Assembly (NCBI GenBank): GCA_034112085.1
Contig: JAWUWD010000058.1
Coordinates: 1 to 41,216, forward strand
Source: JAWUWD01 sp034112085
GTDB taxonomy: Bacteria > Bacteroidota > Bacteroidia > Cytophagales > Cyclobacteriaceae
DNA length: 41,216 nucleotides
Reading direction: 5' to 3'
A model generated the notes under the pieces. The model saw nothing but the letters and a program-made list of their open reading frames with translations, did no database searches and was not told the DNA's origin. Both the position numbers and the translations under genes were made by a program. How positions within the stretch are numbered: position 1 is the first letter of the stretch; each line of letters starts with the position of its first letter. Positions 1 to 6,808 of this stretch are shown here, one piece after another.

Positions 1-176
1 CCATCATTGAAGTCATTGAGCGCGATGATTTTGCCATGATATTTGCCGTTCTGTTCATAGATATCTATATCCAATCAGTTCTCGAGTTGCCACTTGCCTA
101 CGACCTTATTGGCTTCTTGCATAGTGGGACTGAGCCCCACAGTGATGATCAAGATGAAATTGAAAAGCGTGGTCAC
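1..176 (-). pseudogene. DUF2147-like secreted protein, 5' part, interrupted by in-frame TGA
   Basis: Reading leftward from a GTG at 176, directly after the stop of the preceding lipoprotein gene, gives a hydrophobic signal-like stretch, then VVGKWQLEN, a TGA stop (complement 75-77), and in the same frame LDIDIYEQNGKYHGKI up to the window edge. The W...IYEQNGKYHGKI pattern resembles the start of DUF2147 proteins, small exported proteins of unknown function. Because the homology continues across the stop without a frame change, a single nonsense change (for example GGA to TGA) or a base-call error is the simplest explanation. The rest of the gene lies outside the window. It would be the third gene of a tetR-lipoprotein-DUF2147 run. 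The family assignment rests on a short stretch. Confidence 0.5.
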
Positions 177-632
177 CTAAAGCGTTTTGAAGTGCTTGAA
201 ATAAGCAGTGAGGTTCTGCTCAATCTCAGTGACATTGGCCTGCTTGGCTGCCATGTCTTCCGCTGCTGCCATACCTTCGATACTCTTAAGGATCGGTACC
301 AAGACAAGGTGTAACTGATCGTGGTCTTCTCCGGTCATGTCGCATTTGTTGATGATGACACGCGTCTCCCCTTTGAGCTGACTGATCAAACTGTCATAGT
401 TGACAGAGTTATCTAGTGAGCTAATTAGCTCCTGTATATTGGTCATGCCGACATGGGTCTCTTCATTGGCGATCCACTGCTGCCCATTGTTCAGATGCAA
501 GGTGGCTTCTGCTTCTTCTTCATATTGCTCATTGTTAGCTGCTTGGTTCTTGTCATGTGACGGCTGCGTACATGAGGCGAACAGGGCGATCGTATAACCG
601 ATCAGGATTAGTTTGTTTGTCATAGTTTTCAT
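177..632 (-). CDS. small lipoprotein of unknown function
   Basis: A 151-residue protein with a lipoprotein signal: short basic start, hydrophobic core and lipobox LFASC, so it is probably anchored in the envelope. The mature part is acidic just after the cysteine (EQYEEEAEA), then has a LHLNNGQQWIANEET segment and a helical C-terminus. I do not recognise a named family, although short Bacteroidota lipoproteins with an 'LNNGxxWxxNEET' segment are common and uncharacterised. Its start lies 1 nt after the tetR stop, so the two are almost certainly co-transcribed, and the regulator may control this envelope protein. M4 is an alternative start. The gene call is firm; the function is unknown. Confidence 0.8.
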   Translation of the reverse strand: MKTMTNKLILIGYTIALFASCTQPSHDKNQAANNEQYEEEAEATLHLNNGQQWIANEETHVGMTNIQELISSLDNSVNYDSLISQLKGETRVIINKCDMTGEDHDQLHLVLVPILKSIEGMAAAEDMAAKQANVTEIEQNLTAYFKHFKTL

Positions 633-633
633 A

Positions 634-1221
634 TTAGTGTGTTGGTTTTATCATTGTAGTGATGGTCTGCTGTAGCATCTTGGACTCTTCTAGTAGATCA
701 AATTCAAATCCGGAGAGCTTCCACCGCAGGGCCGTAAAGCGCATCGCCCCCATGATGATATTGGTCAGGCTATGTGCATTGAGATTTTTATTGATACTAC
801 GGTCTTGTTGTCCTTGTAGAATTATGCCATTGATACGCTGCTCTTTCTGTGCCATGATCTTGGTGACCGTGGCGATCAATGAACTGTCATTCTGGAAACT
901 GGCCTCAGAGAAGATCACCATGATGATGGACGGATTGTCGCTGAATGTCTGAAACTGAAATGCCATGATGTCCATAATCTGATCGAGGCCAGGCTTGTAA
1001 GGATCAAGTGCTGCTTCCATGCCGATCCTTAATACTGACTGATAGTGGATCAAGAGAGAATCAAGGATCTCGGTCTTGTTCTTGAAGTGGCGATAGAGCG
1101 CAGGCTCGGTAAAGCCCATATGCGAAGCCAGGTTCTTAGTCGTCAGGTGCTGGATACCCCCTTCGTCTATCAGCGTCATCGCTTTTTCTATGATTTGTAC
1201 TTGCCTATCAGTAAAGTTCAT
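634..1221 (-). CDS. TetR/AcrR family transcriptional regulator
   Basis: A 195-residue one-component repressor. The N-terminal 50 or so residues carry the TetR DNA-binding helix-turn-helix (IIEKAMTLIDEGG ... LTTKNLASHMGFTEPALYRHFKNKTEIL). The remaining 140 residues are the all-helical ligand-binding/dimerisation domain, which is divergent and gives no clue to the ligand. The length is typical of the family. A 7-bp inverted repeat with a 4-nt spacer sits 16-33 nt upstream of the start and partly overlaps the likely promoter region, which suggests autorepression. The downstream lipoprotein and DUF2147-like genes are the likely co-regulated targets. Confidence 0.92.
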   Translation of the reverse strand: MNFTDRQVQIIEKAMTLIDEGGIQHLTTKNLASHMGFTEPALYRHFKNKTEILDSLLIHYQSVLRIGMEAALDPYKPGLDQIMDIMAFQFQTFSDNPSIIMVIFSEASFQNDSSLIATVTKIMAQKEQRINGIILQGQQDRSINKNLNAHSLTNIIMGAMRFTALRWKLSGFEFDLLEESKMLQQTITTMIKPTH

Positions 1222-1225
1222 GATG

Positions 1226-1254
1226 CAAATATAGCAAGTTAGTGTTTACTAACT
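1226..1254 (-). promoter_or_regulatory. probable tetR promoter -7 box and TetR operator palindrome
   Basis: Two elements lie just upstream of the tetR start. TATATTTG on the minus strand (complement 1226-1233) matches the Bacteroidota -7 consensus TAnnTTTG. Immediately upstream, 1237-1243 AGTTAGT and 1248-1254 ACTAACT form a perfect 7-bp inverted repeat around GTTT, a size and place typical of TetR operators. The -7 box ends only 4 nt before the ATG, so the message would be leaderless or nearly so. No clear -33 TTG is visible. Autoregulation is inferred. Confidence 0.5.
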
Positions 1255-1293
1255 CAGTATGTTCGCGAAATTTATTTCTTAGCATTTTTAAAA

Positions 1294-1388
1294 CACAACA
1301 ATAGTATATCTTTAAATTATGCTAAAAATAAATTAAATTGGGCTCCATAATAAAACATATCAACAATTGTTGATAGCGATTTGTTGTG
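1294..1388 (+). other. attC-like site 0 (left boundary of cassette-like array)
   Basis: CACAAC at 1294-1299 and GTTGTG at 1383-1388 are complementary ends. Inside them, ATAGTATATC (1301-1310) pairs imperfectly with the GATAGCGAT region (1372-1380). The arms resemble the better sites at 1970-2169 and 2621-2898 but are weaker, and the site is shorter (95 nt). It marks the junction between the tetR region and the first cassette-like unit. Function is inferred from structure only. Confidence 0.35.
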
Positions 1389-1473
1389 CTTAATACAAGA
1401 CCTGTACAAATATTTTTTAATAAGGTGTAATAATTATTGCTTTCAGCCACTAAACAAGAAAACATTAAACATT

Positions 1474-1926
1474 ATGACATTACAAGCAGCGTATAATTTT
1501 ATTGAAAGCTTAAAAACCGAAACAACTAAAAAATCAGAAATTAAGGTTTACGAGAAATTTCTTCATATACTATCCAAATTGAAAATTAGAGAGTTCTCAA
1601 ATGATGAAATTCAAGCCATAGAAACGGAACTTGATCGTTTAAATTTAAAATCAAACCCTGAGAACAGAAAAAAATACTTTCAGAAAGCACTAAGTACATT
1701 TGAAAAATATTTAAAAGAAACATTTTCCTTAACTACCAAAAGATATTACACTGAATTAGGTATTGTTTTAGGAGCCTCTTTTGGAATTCTTTTTGGAGTA
1801 GTCTTTTTGTCCAGTTGGGAGCGGTCTATGGGTATATCTATGGGGTTAATCATTGGTAGCGGAATTGGCGGAGCTATTGGAGGATCTATGGATACCAAAG
1901 CAATGAGTGCAGACAGGGTGATCTAA
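1474..1926 (+). CDS. conserved hypothetical membrane protein with glycine-rich C-terminal hairpin
   Basis: I take the ATG at 1474 (150 residues, MTLQAAYNF...) rather than an upstream TTG, because the upstream codons run over the repeat that bounds the cassette. The first 90 residues are hydrophilic and helical (KVYEKFLHILSKLKIREF, a charged linker, KYLKETFSL). They are followed by two membrane segments rich in glycine (GIVLGASFGILFGVVF and GLIIGSGIGGAIGG) with GxxxG-type spacing that favours helix packing. I believe similar proteins occur singly in other Bacteroidota genomes, but no function is known to me. It is the only gene in unit 1 of the cassette-like array. A TATTTTTT at 1411 may serve as a -7 box inside the unit. 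Confidence 0.75.
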   Translation: MTLQAAYNFIESLKTETTKKSEIKVYEKFLHILSKLKIREFSNDEIQAIETELDRLNLKSNPENRKKYFQKALSTFEKYLKETFSLTTKRYYTELGIVLGASFGILFGVVFLSSWERSMGISMGLIIGSGIGGAIGGSMDTKAMSADRVI

Positions 1927-1969
1927 CCAAAAACATGAGTGAAGCCTTTGGAATTAACTCTAAATAAAA

Positions 1970-2169
1970 GTACTAAGCACAACAACACCTATGATTGCAT
2001 TGGGCTTCAGTGGTAAATTCTAGTTTCATCACACTAGTTAGCTCCGTCAAATTTTTAATTTGCGGTGTGTATTGATTTGATGCTCAAATCAAAAATGTGC
2101 CTCGTTGGGTTATCAAAACTTTTGTATTTTTAAATTCCCAACGCAACATAGCCACGTGCGTTGTAAGCA
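1970..2169 (+). other. attC-like site 1 (long imperfect hairpin between cassette genes)
   Basis: A 200-nt spacer between the genes at 1474 and 2196. Its ends are complementary: ACAACACC-TATGATTGCATTGGG (1982-2004, written with a gap) pairs with CCCAACGCAACATA (2138-2151) and the following GTGCGTTGT. The pairing leaves one extra A bulged on one arm and a single mismatch within the core TATG(A)TTGC[A/G]TTGGG. Bulged bases and a large variable middle are features of attC sites recognised as folded single strands. The middle contains TTTCATCAC at 2024-2032, a motif shared with two later spacers. Recombination activity is inferred, not shown. Confidence 0.5.
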
Positions 2170-2195
2170 ATGAAATTAGAATCTGACTGTTAATT

Positions 2196-2617
2196 ATGAA
2201 CTTTATATTTGCCAAACTTTTTGAAGAGTATAAAAGAAAAAATGACAGCCCAAAGTTCAATATTACTCTATATATAAGCACTTTTTATTCATTCCTGCTC
2301 TTCGCAATATTTCTTCCTCTATCTGAGACCTTGCAGAAAATCCTTTTAGATGAAAAAATTAAATATAGCAAGACTGCTCTTTACATCACTATCTTTTCAG
2401 TTTTCGGACTATTATTTATATAGTCTTTAAAAGATATGTGCAAAGCGGATATTTAGAGTCGCTATCGCAGAAGTATAAAAAGAAGAAAATAGGAAAATTC
2501 TTTCTATACACTTCAATTGTAATATTTCCAATATTCTTTCTTCTATTCGGAGTCACATTAACTATACTATTAATTGGTGGCAATATGTTGGGTTATGTAA
2601 TAGCTGGAATATTTTAA
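2196..2617 (+). pseudogene. membrane protein gene split by a 1-nt frameshift
   Basis: The first frame (2196-2423, 75 residues) starts MNFIFAKLFEEYKRKN and holds two hydrophobic segments. It stops at TAG just after FGLLFI. Another frame continues at once from about 2411: YIVFKRYVQSGYLESLSQ, a lysine-rich KYKKKKIGKFF, and a third and fourth hydrophobic stretch ending GYVIAGIF with TAA at 2615-2617. Joined, the two parts give a coherent membrane protein of about 140 residues with the order TM-TM-basic linker-TM. A one-base loss near 2410-2420 explains the break. I do not recognise the family. It is the sole gene of cassette-like unit 2, starting 27 nt after the unit's left repeat. Sequencing error cannot be excluded. 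Confidence 0.6.
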
Positions 2618-2620
2618 AAC

Positions 2621-2898
2621 TGCCTACAACAAAGATGTATAGAAACGCATGCCTTTACTCACATTTATTTGAGTTCATGCGACTAGTCCGCATTTTCTGT
2701 GTTTTGAGTTTCATGGCTATTGAAGAAGGTCTCGCCAAAGATAGTTTTGTGGTTGGCCTACACGCAGGTTCCGGCTGGTGATCACGCAGAAAGGTTGTCG
2801 TTAAAGACAGTGCAACTTGGTTCGAAACACAGAAAATACTACTTTCATCACCATTAAGCACCGGATAGGCACAGCGTTCTATACGGGCGTTAGATTTC
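2621..2898 (+). other. attC-like site 2
   Basis: A spacer of about 280 nt between the broken membrane gene and the OmpA-like gene. GTATAGAAACGCATGCC (2637-2653) on the left pairs with GGCACAGCGTTCTATAC (2868-2884) on the right, with an extra A bulged in the left arm. The outer limits are TGCCTACAAC (2621) and GTTAGATTTC (2889). The middle contains TACTTTCATCAC (2840-2851) followed by AAGCACCGGATAGGCACAGC, repeated in altered form near 4180 and 5600. No credible gene lies in this stretch; the minus-strand frame across it is a by-product. Confidence 0.5.
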
Positions 2899-2908
2899 AT
2901 TTGTCTAT

Positions 2909-3988
2909 ATGAAGAATATCCCCCTGTTTGGAATAATAATATTGAATTCTCTCTCTGTGCTTTCACAGAACTTGATCCCAAATCCAAGTTTTGAAGAAAA
3001 ATCGAGTTGTCCTTCAAATCACACAACACAACATGAACCAATTAAGACTAAAAACTGGTATTCTCCATCGACTGGAACACCTGATTTATTTAGTTCATGC
3101 GCCTTTCGAATAGTGTCAACTCCTAAGAATTTCGTGGGAATTGCGTATCCTCCTGACGGTCAGAATTATGTAGGAATGTTCTTTGGAAGTCCGAAACAAA
3201 CTGTCAAAAGGAATTATCGAGAATATTTAGCTTGTAAGCTTTTGCAAGATTTAGATGAAGGCGAAGAATATCTTTTTCAATTTTATGCAAAACCGGCAAC
3301 CAACTCATCATTTATTATTGATAGGCTAACTTTTGCACTTAGCTCTGATTCTATAAATGTGGAACATGATAATATATTAAGTCCATTAAATATTTACTCA
3401 ATCCTTGTTGATACAGTTAAAGTCTCCAAGGGGTGGTATAAAGTGGAATTGGAATTTACAGCTAATGGAACTGAGAAATATTTAACTATAGGTGATTTCA
3501 TTACGCCTGGAGAGGGTCACTTTGAGAAAATGTTTGCGGCTAAATATCATCTGAAGGAAGGGGGGTCAACATATTATTTGTATGATCACTTCTCACTCAC
3601 TCGAAAAAGAGAGAATCTGACAAAGTATATAACCGAAAAACCTTTTAGCCTTGAAAAAATTTATTTCGCGTTTGACTCACATATACTAAATGAACTGGCG
3701 TTTGACGAACTGAGTGACCTAGCTAAATACCTAAAAATAAAAGAAGAATTAGCCCTAGAGATTTATGGAAACACCGATACAAAAGGATCTGATGATTACA
3801 ATGATAACCTCTCAATTCTAAGAGCAGAATCTGTAAAAAATGTACTTGAAGAATATGGTATAGATCCAGAGAGGTTGAAAACCTTTGGAAAGAGAGAAAT
3901 AGAGAGCATCTACCAAATCGACTCATTGAACAGAAGAACTGAATTCATTCTAATACCTAAAACGAAATCTAACAACAGCTATGAATGA
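2909..3988 (+). CDS. OmpA-family outer-membrane/peptidoglycan-associated protein
   Basis: A 359-residue exported protein. A signal peptide (MKNIPLFGIIILNSLSVLSQ) is followed by NLIPNPSFEEKSSCPS, a start common in Bacteroidota surface proteins with a beta-sandwich, carbohydrate-binding-like N-terminal domain (about 20-235). Residues about 250-350 are an OmpA-like peptidoglycan-binding domain, with IYFAFDSHILNELAFDEL, LEIYGNTDTKGSDDYNDNLS, RAESVKNVL and NRRTEF in the usual order. It should sit in the periplasm and hold the cell wall. The gene starts 10 nt after the left repeat of cassette-like unit 3, and its last codons overlap the right repeat. Chromosomal OmpA proteins are rarely single-gene cargo, which makes its setting notable. 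Confidence 0.85.
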   Translation: MKNIPLFGIIILNSLSVLSQNLIPNPSFEEKSSCPSNHTTQHEPIKTKNWYSPSTGTPDLFSSCAFRIVSTPKNFVGIAYPPDGQNYVGMFFGSPKQTVKRNYREYLACKLLQDLDEGEEYLFQFYAKPATNSSFIIDRLTFALSSDSINVEHDNILSPLNIYSILVDTVKVSKGWYKVELEFTANGTEKYLTIGDFITPGEGHFEKMFAAKYHLKEGGSTYYLYDHFSLTRKRENLTKYITEKPFSLEKIYFAFDSHILNELAFDELSDLAKYLKIKEELALEIYGNTDTKGSDDYNDNLSILRAESVKNVLEEYGIDPERLKTFGKREIESIYQIDSLNRRTEFILIPKTKSNNSYE

Positions 3989-4235
3989 ATGGGGTTTTAT
4001 CGGTCAGGATATTTTCAGCCCTTGTTGGTGTTCTTCACAACAAGCGAACAGATGATAGAATAGCGCATTTGTGCCTTTGAAGTAGGTATAAGACAAGAGA
4101 CTTAAGCCAAGTTTGTACGCTGTTAGCACTTGTGTAACGCTACCTTCTGTTCCAAGTAGGTTGCGATCTCAGATATGACTACTTTCATCACGAGGAAGTA
4201 CTGGATATGCAGCGCCTGTGCAGATCTTAGTAATC
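3964..4235 (+). other. attC-like spacer 3, invaded by a REP-like palindrome
   Basis: The left end GAAATCTAACAACAGCTATGAATG resembles the left end of site 1 (AACAACACCTATGATTGC). Further right, TACTTTCATCAC (4180-4191), N4-AAG, GGATATGCAGCG matches the right half of site 2. The right boundary is degenerate, possibly CTTAGTAATC near 4224, and no perfect partner is found beyond the next gene. A 24-nt REP-like palindrome sits at 4021-4044 inside it. The arms pair poorly, so this is best read as an eroded copy. Confidence 0.35.
4021..4044 (+). repeat. REP-like palindrome copy a
   Basis: CTTGTTGGTG, loop TTCTT, CACAACAAG: the right arm lacks one C compared with the other copies, so the stem is imperfect. 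It is preceded by AGCC and followed by GC, like the other forward copies. It lies in the spacer after the OmpA-like gene. Confidence 0.8.
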
Positions 4236-4260
4236 ATCACAAGGAACCTAAACATGAGTT

Positions 4261-5433
4261 ATGCAGAATAAGCTTACACAAAGGGTTCAATCATTAGATC
4301 TTGCCAAAGGAATTATCTTAGTATTGATGGCCTTGGACCATACCAGAGACTACTTTCATGCGGACGCATTTATGTTTAACCCGCTAGATGCTCAGCTTAC
4401 GAATTGGTCGATCTTCACTACCCGTTGGATCACCAACTTTTGCGCGCCCGCATTTAGTTTTTTAGCAGGTATTTCCGCTTTTTTTGTGGGTAGGCGAAGA
4501 AGTCCGCTGGAATTATCCAAATTCCTATTTAAGAGAGGACTATGGCTGATCTTCATTCAGATCACAATCATCAATTTTGCCTGGTTTTTCGATCCTACTT
4601 TGCCAGCAATAGAGCTTGATGTCATTGCTTCATTGGGCGTAAGTATGATCATCCTTTCCTTTTTAGTGCATACACCTAATTATTTCATTCTTGCCTTCAG
4701 TTGCTTATTGATCTTCGGTCATAACTTTATTGATGCTGTTCACTTCGATGGCAGCGTATGGTGGTCTATCTTACATGAACAGGCTTCCTTTCCAATCAAT
4801 AATACCTATACCTTCTACGTCTGGTACCCATTGGTTCCATGGGTTGGGGTGATGTCACTTGGTTTTTGGATGGGTAAGTTATACGACAAGACATATGACC
4901 CCAGCAGAAGGAAAAAAGAGCTGATCTGGCTGGGGTTTTCGGCTATCGCCTTGTTCATTATTTTGAGAGGACTTAACATCTACGGAAACCCGACTCCTTG
5001 GGTAGATTTAGATTCTATTTCTAAAAATTTAATGTCAATACTAAACGTACATAAATACCCTCCTTCCCTTTCTTATCTCTTAATAACATTGGGTCCAACC
5101 TTTCTGTTCTTGGCTTACAGTGAGAAGCTAAAAGGAAGCGTTGTTCGCTTTTTCATGACTTTCGGCAGGGTGCCTTTTTTCTTTTATATTCTACACCTAT
5201 ACGCCATTCATCTATTGGCGATGCTTGCGTCTGAAGTGACATGGACAGGTTGGCAAACTATGCTATTGACGGGATGGGTAACAGATGTTGATGCACTAAA
5301 AGGCTATGGATTTTCACTTGGGGTGGTCTACTTCATTTGGGCACTAATTATTATCATACTTTATCCCATCTGCAAAAAGTTTGATCGCTACAAAATGAAC
5401 CATAAAGAAAAGGAATGGCTGAGTTATTTGTAA
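4261..5433 (+). CDS. DUF1624/heparan-alpha-glucosaminide-acetyltransferase-like membrane protein
   Basis: A 390-residue polytopic membrane protein with about ten hydrophobic segments. The N-terminus RVQSLDLAKGIILVLMALDHTRDYF matches the DUF1624/acyltransferase pattern (SLDxxRGxxxxLMxLDHxRD), in which the DH motif in the first helix is thought to act in acyl transfer across the membrane. ITNFCAPAFSFLAGISAFF is the conserved second helix. The family moves acetyl groups to sugars or other extracytoplasmic acceptors; the substrate here is unknown. The length fits the family. It is a single gene between two long spacers (about 270 and 200-225 nt) and may be cargo of the cassette-like array, although its own boundary repeats are poor. 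Confidence 0.85.
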   Translation: MQNKLTQRVQSLDLAKGIILVLMALDHTRDYFHADAFMFNPLDAQLTNWSIFTTRWITNFCAPAFSFLAGISAFFVGRRRSPLELSKFLFKRGLWLIFIQITIINFAWFFDPTLPAIELDVIASLGVSMIILSFLVHTPNYFILAFSCLLIFGHNFIDAVHFDGSVWWSILHEQASFPINNTYTFYVWYPLVPWVGVMSLGFWMGKLYDKTYDPSRRKKELIWLGFSAIALFIILRGLNIYGNPTPWVDLDSISKNLMSILNVHKYPPSLSYLLITLGPTFLFLAYSEKLKGSVVRFFMTFGRVPFFFYILHLYAIHLLAMLASEVTWTGWQTMLLTGWVTDVDALKGYGFSLGVVYFIWALIIIILYPICKKFDRYKMNHKEKEWLSYL

Positions 5434-5462
5434 AGGTTAACTTCTTACTAGCAACACTTGCC

Positions 5463-5487
5463 CTTGTTGGTGTTCTTCACCAACAAG
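5463..5487 (+). repeat. REP-like palindrome copy b
   Basis: A perfect 10-bp stem, CTTGTTGGTG and CACCAACAAG around TTCTT, 29 nt after the stop of the acyltransferase-like gene. Forward orientation, preceded by GCC and followed by GC. Confidence 0.85.
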
Positions 5488-5658
5488 CATGCAATTTTCA
5501 ACTCATCGTTATTACAGCCCCTTTTTAATACTTAGAAAGGTGAACCTTCTTTCACAACCTACGTGAAGGCATAGGAAATATTTCACTGCCATAATTCTCA
5601 AGATAGGCACAGCTCCCTACACTGGAGTCCCTAACACTTGAAAAAACACTCGAAATCG

Positions 5659-6618
5659 ATGCGTAATAAAAACAGAATCAAAAAGTCAATTGAAAAAACC
5701 ATACATACACTCTGTCTGATCGGGTTGATAACTACTAACGGATGGGCAGTGAATGCCGACCTAGATTTTGTGGTAACTCCTATTACCCAAAATGTCTACA
5801 GCATCGTTTCTCCATCAATTGGATTGCCTACTCCTGAGAACAAAGGCTGGAATTCCAATAGTCACTTTATCGTTACTGAAAACGGGGTGCTACTTTTTGA
5901 TACTGGATCTTCTGAGTTGATCGGTAACAAAATTAAAAAGGCCATTAAATCAGTCACTGATCAATCGGTTCGTTGGGTGATTAATTCACACAGTCATGCG
6001 GATCATTGGTTGGGTAATGCAGCATTTACCGATGCTGAGATTATTACAAGTAATGAGGCCTTGACATTAATGAAAAAGTATGGACAGGAAGACGTAGATT
6101 TTTATGCACGCGTGACTGAAGGTACCATCGGCACTACAAGACTTGTGTATCCGACTGTCCTATTGGTTCAAGGACAAAAACGCAATTTCGGTGGAGTGGA
6201 TGTTGAATTCATTTTTTCTAATGACGCACATTCTCCAGGAGATATTTTGATGTGGTTGCCGAAACAGAAAATCATATTGGGCGGAGATGTATTAAGTTCT
6301 GATTGGATGCCAATAATTACAGGGCACGGAAATGTTCCAAATTTAATTAACACCCTCAACGCGATAGTAAAGTTGAACCCCACTATTGTCTTGATGGGAC
6401 ATGGTACAGCGACCACGGTAAAGTCAGTAATACGAGATGCCGAGTTATTATCAAGCGTTTGGAAGCAAGTAGTAGCGGGCTATGAAAACGGCAAAAAACC
6501 TGATGAAACCCTGTTAGTTGTTCGAGCTAATTTGGGGCCAAAATACAGGCCATTATATAAAGATTTCACCACGGAAATTAAGCGACATATTGAGCTGATG
6601 TATAAACTGCAGCAGTAG
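5659..6618 (+). CDS. periplasmic MBL-fold metallo-hydrolase
   Basis: I choose the ATG at 5659 (319 residues) over a TTG at 5638: it gives a basic start and a hydrophobic core (TIHTLCLIGLITTNGWA), consistent with export. The metallo-beta-lactamase zinc motif HSHADH is intact at residues 111-116, followed by WLGN. Later come NDAHSPGDILMWLP (third zinc histidine), GGDVLSSDWMP (bridging aspartate) and LMGHGTAT (last histidine). This arrangement belongs to the broad periplasmic hydrolase branch related to quinoprotein-relay and B-class enzymes. I see nothing that proves beta-lactamase activity. The upstream spacer at 5595-5640 contains GATAGGCACAGC, seen also in attC-like site 2, so this gene may be another cassette cargo. 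Confidence 0.85.
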   Translation: MRNKNRIKKSIEKTIHTLCLIGLITTNGWAVNADLDFVVTPITQNVYSIVSPSIGLPTPENKGWNSNSHFIVTENGVLLFDTGSSELIGNKIKKAIKSVTDQSVRWVINSHSHADHWLGNAAFTDAEIITSNEALTLMKKYGQEDVDFYARVTEGTIGTTRLVYPTVLLVQGQKRNFGGVDVEFIFSNDAHSPGDILMWLPKQKIILGGDVLSSDWMPIITGHGNVPNLINTLNAIVKLNPTIVLMGHGTATTVKSVIRDAELLSSVWKQVVAGYENGKKPDETLLVVRANLGPKYRPLYKDFTTEIKRHIELMYKLQQ

Positions 6619-6652
6619 AGGGTTTTAGTCTGAGTTGTTTTGAGTCTCAGCC

Positions 6653-6677
6653 TTTGTTGGTGTTCTTCACCTACAAG
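6653..6677 (+). repeat. REP-like palindrome copy c
   Basis: TTTGTTGGTG, TTCTT, CACCTACAAG; one mismatch in the right arm. Preceded by AGCC and followed by CAAG, as in copy e. Confidence 0.75.
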
Positions 6678-6759
6678 CAAGAAATATGACCTATCGTAAT
6701 TTCTCCATTACTAATACTTATCTATCCTTTCTCCATCAATTGTGAAGATCCCTTTCTAC
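6659..6759 (+). repeat. direct repeat unit 1
   Basis: This copy begins inside palindrome c and includes TAATTTCTCCATTACTAATA and TCTATCCTTTCTCCATCA. It matches 6815-6915 with scattered substitutions. The shared part covers the right half of a palindrome plus about 85 nt of unique sequence, so the palindrome and its flank were copied together. Confidence 0.75.
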
Positions 6760-6782
6760 ATTCTCTTTGGATTGACGCTAGA

Positions 6783-6807
6783 TTTGTTGGTGAACAACAC
6801 CAACAAG
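6783..6807 (-). repeat. REP-like palindrome copy d (reverse orientation)
   Basis: TTTGTTGGTG, loop AACAA, CACCAACAAG, read as the complement of the forward copies. It abuts copy e with 1 nt between them, forming an inverted pair. Confidence 0.75.
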
Positions 6808-6808
6808 G

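Larger units (their letters stand above)
1383..4260 (+). mobile_element. array of integron-like gene cassettes (three units, no integrase in window)
   Basis: Three consecutive plus-strand units each carry one gene and have inverted repeats near their two ends. Unit 1: 1383-1396 against 1970-1983, 13 of 14 complementary. Unit 2: 2160-2169 against 2621-2630, 9 of 10. Unit 3: 2889-2898 against 3964-3973, 10 of 10. Unit 3 uses GTTAGAT and ATCTAAC, which fit the integron R' (GTTRRRY) and R'' (RYYYAAC) core sites; the other two deviate from that consensus. In each unit the right repeat follows or overlaps the stop codon and opens a 200-280-nt spacer with hairpin arms. This is the geometry of integron cassettes, in which the cassette's own attC is rebuilt on circularisation. 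No tyrosine integrase is visible here. Confidence 0.55.

Noticed and set aside
75..77. TGA read as selenocysteine in the DUF2147-like gene
   Set aside because: No selenocysteine family here, no visible SECIS element just after it, and a simple nonsense change is far more likely.
2655..3041. 128-codon minus-strand frame across attC-like site 2
   Set aside because: It overlaps the start of the OmpA-like gene, has no recognisable protein character and arises from the hairpin-rich spacer.
5638..5658. TTG start for the MBL-fold hydrolase
   Set aside because: It falls at the edge of the cassette-like spacer; the ATG at 5659 keeps the whole signal peptide.
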